In this document: positions 57,780-64,000 of the stretch, piece by piece
Layout of the letters: each line of letters begins with the position of its first letter
How positions within the stretch are numbered: position 1 is the first letter of the stretch
DNA from: Homalodisca vitripennis
Lineage: Eukaryota; Arthropoda; Insecta; Hemiptera; Cicadellidae
Assembly (NCBI RefSeq): GCF_021130785.1
Contig: NC_060214.1
Span: 4,987,001-5,051,000 of the forward strand
DNA length: 64,000 nucleotides
Reading direction: 5' to 3'
Notes under the pieces: generated by a model
Told to the model about the DNA's origin: nothing
Databases searched by the model: none
The model's input: only the letters and a program-made list of their open reading frames with translations
Position numbers and translations under genes: made by a program

Positions 57780-58260
57780 AACTGCCATCATTATTATGTG
57801 GTGAAGAACAGCAGATAAATGCTGAAATTAATAAAGGAGACCACACGAGAATGGAAACTTAAGTGCTAGACCCACTCGGGGTAAATATACATACGAAGGG
57901 ACAGTAGAAAATGGGGGTGATTGTACAATAATAACTATTATGTGCTGTAAGGAAAATAAAGGTTCTGGATTGAATGGTTTGATAGATAAAATAGTTTAGG
58001 AATCGATGCTGATGATGAAACATGATAGTAAACTTAGTAGTGCTTAACTTGGAGGAGGGAACTTTTTCTGATGGGTGGAAGAAGAGAGTTTCCATACAAG
58101 GGAAGTATTCATCTGTCACGGCTACTGATGACTGACGCGGCTTCAGGAAAAAAGGGGAAAAAACCGTAACAGAGATAAGAAACTGTGGATGCCTGAAGAG
58201 ATTCGTAATACATATTTTGAAAGAGTCGGATGGGTTGGGAATGTCTTTCAATATTTCACT
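57780..58260 (+). mobile_element. Possible degenerate non-LTR RT N-terminal fragment
   Basis: The + strand reads KENKGSGLNGLIDKI (about 57948-57992) and, after frameshifts, LEEGTFSDGWKK (about 58050-58085), resembling the RT finger blocks k..GpDGi...i and L..G.fPd.WK. No catalytic box is present. The 130-codon minus-strand frame over the same bases is taken as a shadow. Weak evidence. Confidence 0.35.
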
Positions 58261-58429
58261 ACTCTGTCAAGGTACATAGTGATGTAAGATAATTTGAGCG
58301 AATGGTGGTTCCCAAGAAAATGATTAAGGACTATTTCTGAAGCCGAAAGCTAGAAGTGCGGTTGAGAGTGCGTATAGGATGGGAAAGTAAGTCGGGAGAT
58401 TGGAGAAACCTAGGATCAATCTAAGGTTT

Positions 58430-59100
58430 TCTTTTTTATACGTAATAATAGGAAATAAAACATGGATGATTTTTAAATTTTTATGTATTACTGTTTATGT
58501 ATTACTATTTTATGACATTACTTGAAGAAAGCTATGTTGATTATTTTGTAAATAGAAAATATGCAAATCATTACTGCAACATTATTGAAGATAACATTTT
58601 ATTTACAAACGTCACACACTTTAATTTTTTTTTTGCCAAGTCAGCAGTACATATGTTATTTACAGTTCTCCTTTGGGGTTGTCGGAAAATTGTTCGACAT
58701 AAAGTGCAGGCCTCATTACCATTATCTGTTGTTTTATCCTACAGGAAATTCCAAATCTCTCTTGTTATCCAGGAGGCCATCAGGATGTTTAGGTCAATCA
58801 CTGTCTCACCAATTATTTTCTTGGTTTCCTTTGAGATTTTATCTCTTTCATCATTCATTCCTATGTATTGTGTCGTTGAGGTTTATTTAATGCAATCTTT
58901 ACCACTGTTGGATTATTTTCTCATAGTGATGTATAGTGTAATAGTAGTTGTATGTAGTTGTAGTTGCATATGTATGTATTGTTTATGTGTAAGTGAATGT
59001 AATGTAATTTGGTCAGTCTGTGCAATATTATAAAAATTGTATCTGTAATTTTTATTTGTGAGAAATAAAGTTTGTTTCTTTCTTTTCTTTTCTTTTATTC
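58430..59100 (+). other. Unidentified 178-codon frame with polyadenylation-like tail, possibly a LINE 3' end
   Basis: A + frame (58497-59033) encodes a hydrophobic, Ile/Val/Tyr/Cys-rich chain without recognised motifs. It is followed by GAGAAATAAAGTTTG at 59059 and a (TTTCT)n-like tail to about 59098. An AATAAA followed by a short pyrimidine repeat would suit the 3' end of a retrotransposon, perhaps the one begun at 57780. The frame itself may be chance in AT-rich DNA. Confidence 0.3.
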
Positions 59101-60160
59101 TCATATTAAATATCTTTTCCAATATTTTTTGGGATTGATGGCTGACAATTAAAATTTATATGTGTTGTATTACATTTTGCCCATACAGTGTTCCACGTCC
59201 TTGATACAAGTGATTTGTTAAAACTTAATGGACCCAAAAAGATAAGTTCTAGACTAATCGAAGACAAACAGCGTATTCTAGTGACGCCGTATGGATACGT
59301 CTACCATAGACTACTTTGTTTTTATTAGAAACCGGACTACCACTGTGTCTGATTGCAAGCTAGATTACCATATTCCATTGGTCTTCCAAGGTTAAACAAA
59401 TTTCATTCTACTTGAAGTAAGTATCTATGTGTACAGTGTTACGTTCACTGGCCAAGAACAGGAAGGTAATGATTAATTTGACACTCTAAGAGAGAATTAA
59501 GAGCCTAAAACATATTAAAAATTATAATTCAACGCCTTTAAACTAGTGCTAAAGTACTTTGTGAGACATTTTAGAATTCCATACGTGAAACAGTTGAGAA
59601 ATATAAAAACGCTTTCCATTATTGCTCTTCTGCCACATGTGGAACTGGCTGTTTTAAAAACACCACCAAATAATTGAAAAGAAGTTTGATAATTTTGCAA
59701 GACTTTGAAAATTCCAAGTACTTCAACCTTCCTAGTCGGAATATAGACCCTAGGCGAAAAAGTGATCCTCTTTTTATTATAACATTTTGAAGTCAAATGG
59801 TGATAAATTAAAGGGTATTTGTACTGAGATGTCTAATTAATGTTTATCTATAAATATAGTTTGTACAGCGTGAAATATGAGGTAAAATGTTTTTCCATTT
59901 TCAGACAGTTGTAGGATAGCGGAAGTTTAATGCGTATGAGCTTAACAATCAACTTAGTAAGGTGCGAAGGTACTGGGAGACTTGGTATAAATTAGAAAGG
60001 TTTGATTAACGTTAGTTACAATTTGACACTTCCAATAGAGAACCCAATTATGATTGTAGTTTCTGTTTTAGGATGAGAGAAAGAGAACGTCTTTAGATGG
60101 CAGAAGAAGTTACAAAGGAATAGCCATAACTACTTGTGAGATCTATAATGCATAAGAGCG
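59101..60160. other. Spacer, nothing recognised
   Basis: No supported gene. A 93-codon minus frame (59515-59796) has no known motif. Confidence 0.35.
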
Positions 60161-60164
60161 TGTG

Positions 60165-60790
60165 GTGAGGATGTGACACTCAAGGTCAATTTTAAATGGT
60201 CAATCCACATTCCCAGAATAGAGATGCCTGGGCGTCAGAAGATCTGCTGGAAGCGAGGTAAGAGATCGCAGCAGAGAGCACAAGAGCATATGGCGAGGAT
60301 GCGATCCTCAAGGTAAAGGTTAAATAGCCAATACTTTTTCCAGGAATAGATATGCCTGGGCGTCAGAAGATGTGGTGGAAGCGAGGCAAGCCATTACAAC
60401 GGAAGAGCACAAGAGCATGAGGCAAGGATGTGACCCCCACGTCAGGATTAAATGGTCAATCCTTTTTCTAGGAAATGAGATGCCTGGGCGTCAGAAAATC
60501 TTGTGGAAGCGAGGCAAGACATCACAGTGGGAAGCACAAGATCATGTGGCGAGCATGTGACCCCCCAAGGTTGAGGTTAAATGGTCACTCCACTTTAACG
60601 GAATAGAGATGGCTGGGCGTCAGAAGATATGGTGGAAGCGAGGTAAGAGATTGCAGCGAAGAACACAAGAGTACGTGGTGAGGATGTGACCCCCAAGGTT
60701 GAGGTTAAATGGTCAATTCACTTTAACGGAATAGAGATGCCTGGGCGTCAGAAGATCTGATGGAAGCGAGACAAGTCATCACAACGGAAG
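60165..60790. repeat. 128-bp tandem array, five units
   Basis: The unit is GATGCCTGGGCGTCAGAAGA, then TGGAAGCGAGGCAAG, then CACAAGAGCAT.TGGCGAGGA, then TTAAATGGTCAATCC. ATGCC-type starts at 60224, 60352, 60480, 60609 and 60737 give a period of 128-129 bp. The array ends about 30 bp before the candidate splice donor at 60818. Confidence 0.95.
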
Positions 60791-60817
60791 AGAGGAGGAA
60801 TTCCTATACTTACTTAC

Positions 60818-60991
60818 CGTGGTAATGACTTTTTGTAAGTAGTGGCGGCGGCGGTGGTGGTGGTGGTGGAGGAGGGAACCGCTGCCCGACTCGAGCACGA
60901 CACTGCGGTGCAGTGCGTCTCGCGCCACCGCTCGGTCTGGTCCAGTGCTCGTGAGTGTGTGCAGTGAGGTGCGGACCATGTGAGACACCAT
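60818..60991 (-). CDS. Candidate first coding exon of a minus-strand gene
   Basis: A GC-rich island in AT-rich DNA contains, on the minus strand, an ATG at 60991 (MVSHMVRTSLHTLT..) and a frame of exactly 58 codons running to a consensus donor ACG|GTAAGTAAGT at 60818, phase 0. It includes a HHHHHRRRH tract from a CCACC/GCCGCC run. An in-frame extension further upstream lacks an ATG. No downstream exon was found in the window at lower coordinates, so the segment could also be a non-coding first exon. The protein is not recognised. Confidence 0.33.
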
Positions 60992-61039
60992 GTCAACTCC
61001 CGCTAACGTTGTACCTTGCCAGCGATGCGGTGGATACAA

Positions 61040-62825
61040 GGTATATTAGCCTATATTGTGTAATGTGAGTTAGCCTACATACATATCGCGGCGTTATTCA
61101 CGGTCCTTATAAGGGTAGGAAACATTACTCGTAAATATAAGTTATAAATCTCAGTATTTCTGTTTTTCACATAAAACCTACCTAGACAGTAGAAAACTAT
61201 ATCAATATGCAAATAGTGTTTCTATGGTAGAGCGCATTGACAAAACTCTGAACAATAAGTTGAGAGAATATAGCTCAGCAAGAAAACTTTACAAACATCA
61301 TACAAAGACAGTCTTAAAAAGTGATATCTTGCTACAATATACAGGTCTTGTATTATTATTGTATGAGTATATAATGTTCGTGTATTACTTATGAAAATAT
61401 CTAATGTTGTCTAGAATTGTCAACAATACGTAACGTGAAGTATTTAACTTAATTATTTACGTGTAAACACCAATACGGTAAAGACATAAAAAATTAATAA
61501 ATTTTTAAATTGCCTAGTTTTTGGTCTATATTTCAATGTTTTTTTTACACGCTATATAGTTTTTTTTACTTAGCCTTTGAATTTATGAAGTTGAAATTTC
61601 AAACATGTGCTATAAATAAATATCACTGAATCCAATATGGAGGTCTGTTAAAAACTTTAATATTAAACTAAGCAACAATCTCACTCTACTGTATATACAA
61701 AATTTTTAGAAGATTTATGCATTTAAATCGTATGCTAAAATCAAATTTATTTTATTTATTAAACCTGTACATAATTAAAAATCGTGAATTTTCCTCTAAA
61801 GCGGTTAGTGAGATGTGAAACTAGACTAACTAAGTAAAATAAACTAGATTTAATTAAAATAAATAATTTTCTTAAAAATAACATCGGGAAAATGTTAAAA
61901 GGATACAAAGAAAATGTGAACCCTTTTAAGAACACGCAAAAGCTTTATGTATTACGGGAAATAACTTAGCTAGCAGATTCAATTATTCCTTAAATTAAAT
62001 TCAATCAGTTGTTTACAGTTATTCATAAGCATATAGCTAAAGTAATTAATAAAAAGATGTGCACATAATAAAATAAAATATTTTAGAAACACTTTAAATT
62101 AAATAATTATTACACCCAAATAAAAGCGTTTAAAAAATACTACGTCTAGTACCTACAATAATACAACTAAAACACGTTTATAAATGTAATATTATATACG
62201 TAAAACAATATTACGTAAATTTTGATGTATGTAATTTATTGACCACTGTGGTAGATCTTATAATATAACTTTATTATGAAGCCAAGGGTACACCACACCA
62301 GTGAAAGCCACTTTACAGGGAATCATAAAAAACTGAACTAAAATTGTGCTTTATTTTCGGTTCGATATCTAAGATATTACGCCTAATTATCATTATCGTT
62401 CACAAGAGTAGGCTATATTTGTGTTGTTCAGTAGATTGTTCCTTTTAGGTAGCAAATTTAGTTTTCAGTTATTAACATTTCATTTAAATATAAATACAGA
62501 ATGACTATAAGTTAAAAGCCTACGGGTTTTTTTTAAATATCCCTGAAAGTTGATGATATTCTTGTTTAATTGAATCTCTAATATATTTACTATTTTATAA
62601 TATGAATGAAATTTAACCTCATACTTTGTCGATTACAATTCAATATCTAAAACGAAGGTTTGTTTCAACATGATAAGGCGGCTTATGTCTAGAGTATCAA
62701 TAAAATACGTGCGTAATGTCACTTGTAATTTCCACAATCCACCGAAACACAATGTATATTAGACACAAATGTGTGTTAAAATTGTTTATAAACTGTCATA
62801 AATGGGAACAATCTGGCACAATCCA
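61040..62825. other. AT-rich DNA, nothing recognised
   Basis: About 1.8 kb of strongly AT-rich sequence upstream (on the minus strand) of the candidate exon. No repeats or genes are supported. Confidence 0.4.
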
Positions 62826-62829
62826 TCAC

Positions 62830-63510
62830 TTTTGGATCCGAGGAAGGCGTTCGATTGTGTGTCCCATTTACCTCTATAGTACTGAAACTTAAGTTTTATG
62901 GCATCTCGGAGATTTCATGTAAAATAGTTACATCATATTTTGAAAGTAGGCAGCAATATATGTGCGTGTGAAAGGATCTTACACAACAATGAAAACTGTC
63001 ACAATAGGAGTACCTCAGGGGTCGGTTCTTGGTCCTTTTTTATTTTTAGTTATAATAAATGATTTGCCGAACAACCTCAATCTAAATTCAGTCATATATG
63101 CAGACGACATATCGTTTTTTGCAAATTATAGAATTATAAATGACTTGCAGGTAATATTGAAACTCCACAACTGGATGCAGGAGACTGGTTTAGCTCCAAT
63201 GGGCTTCACTGTAACCAGGAAAAAACCCAAAATATTCTTCTCAGTTTGTCAATAGATCAGTCGCAGTCAGTAATATTATTGAGGATTTGGATCGATACTA
63301 AATTAACTTGGTCAGATCACTTTGTGAAGTTATGTAACAGAATCTCGAGGGTTAGATTTTTGTTGTGGAAGCTGAGGGACTTAATATCCATAGAATATTT
63401 AAGAACTTAGTACTTTGATTTGTTCCAAACACATATATCATATGGTTTTATTTTCTGGGGTTATTCAACTGCAACCCATAGGATCTTACTTCTTCAAAGA
63501 AGGTGGTGAG
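62830..63510 (+). mobile_element. Non-LTR retrotransposon reverse-transcriptase remnant
   Basis: The + strand reads AFDCVSHLPL (about 62847), then the 97-codon frame 62962-63255 with IGVPQGSVLGPFLFLVIIND and then VIYADDISFFA, the intact RT motif B and catalytic YADD, then WMQETGLAP. After a frame change, IDTKLTWSDHFVKLCNRISR and then WKLRDLISIEYL (63285-63405) match the post-catalytic W..H..k...ki...f.Lr.l block, and HISYGFIFWGYST follows. It is truncated at both ends and frameshifted. Of the RT remnants in the window it has the best preserved catalytic box. Confidence 0.9.
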
Positions 63511-63559
63511 GGGGTGGTGTAGAGTGGCAACACAATATCAGTGTAGGCCTTTATTTATT

Positions 63560-64000
63560 CATAACAAAAATTTGTTCTATGCTATGTACGAGTACGTGCT
63601 ATATGCTCTTTTTTATATGGTACCTAAAACATTGCCCCGGACAACTAGTGGTAGCAACAGGTTGGCCTTTTTTTAATAGGACTGCTGTCAGCCACTCTGA
63701 CTGCATAGCTCCTATCATTATCCAATGTGCTGAATCATGTGCTATATGTTCTTTATTATCTGGTACCTAAAACATTGTCCTGGGCCACTAGTGGTAGCAA
63801 CAAGTTGACCCTTTTTTAATAGGACTGCAGTCAGCCAAATGACTGCATCGCTTCTATCATTATTCAATGTGCTGAATCATGTGTTATATGTTCTTTATTA
63901 TCTGGTACCTAAAACATTGTCCTGGGCCACTAGTGGTAGCAACAAGTTGACCCTTTTTAGTAGGACTACTGTCAGCCACTCTGACTGCATCGCTTCTATC
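63560..64000. repeat. 142-bp tandem array, three units, continuing past the window end
   Basis: The unit is CTATATGTTCTTTATTATCT, then GGTACCTAAAACATTGTCCT, then CCACTAGTGGTAGCAACAAG, then AATAGGACTGC.GTCAGCC. Starts at about 63598, 63741 and 63883 give a period of 142-143 bp. The array begins about 50 bp after the RT remnant and runs to the last base. Confidence 0.93.

Noticed and set aside
57859..58251. 130-codon minus-strand frame
   Set aside because: No recognisable motif, and the + strand over the same bases has weak RT-like blocks that explain it better.

Overview
This window is AT-rich, intron-bearing animal DNA, most likely from an insect. The reasons are GT/AG-spliced coding exons separated by kilobases, abundant microsatellites and minisatellites, decayed non-LTR retrotransposons, Helitron remnants of the kind common in arthropods, and a satellite unit carrying TTAGG-like motifs. 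A hemipteran is a weak guess only. I see no operons, rRNA, tRNA or CRISPR array.

Only one host gene can be assembled with confidence. It lies on the + strand in five coding exons: 16397-16462, 18206-18396, 21773-22207, 34147-34333 and 34817-35899. All splice phases agree and the joined reading frame is 653 codons plus a stop. The predicted protein is Ser/Thr/Arg/Pro-rich and probably disordered. It has a basic patch in exon 3 and two TQT motifs that could bind dynein light chain. I do not recognise the family. The last coding exon is preceded by two extra tandem copies of its own 3' splice site and 5' coding end, which would give short alternative C-termini.

The rest is repeat landscape. From left to right: a CA microsatellite; a 65-bp satellite with higher-order structure (3.6-6.0 kb); a possible hAT-like element (6.4-7.5 kb); a 51-bp minisatellite open on both strands (8.6-9.1 kb); reverse-transcriptase (RT) remnants (9.5-10.1 and 14.3-15.0 kb) on either side of a 114-bp satellite that reads as a 38-residue repeat on the minus strand (11.5-14.2 kb); a 130-bp minisatellite inside intron 2; a 134-bp array, a Helitron-like end and dispersed repeats inside intron 3; an RT remnant at 40.6-41.7 kb; a 73-bp array; apparently nested, oppositely oriented Helitrons (44.36-47.95 kb); a degenerate 290-bp repeat (52-53 kb); an RT remnant at 53.3-53.8 kb; a 116-bp array (56.9-57.8 kb); possible LINE remnants (57.8-59.1 kb); a 128-bp array (60.2-60.8 kb); a possible minus-strand first exon (60.8-61.0 kb); an RT remnant at 62.8-63.5 kb; and a 142-bp array running off the end.

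The most interesting points are the triplicated splice acceptor, the hammerhead-like core (CUGANGA, hairpin, GAAAC) shared by three dispersed repeat copies, the nested Helitrons, and the satellites whose periods keep long reading frames open. Splicing and repeat family assignments were read by eye and have not been tested against any database.
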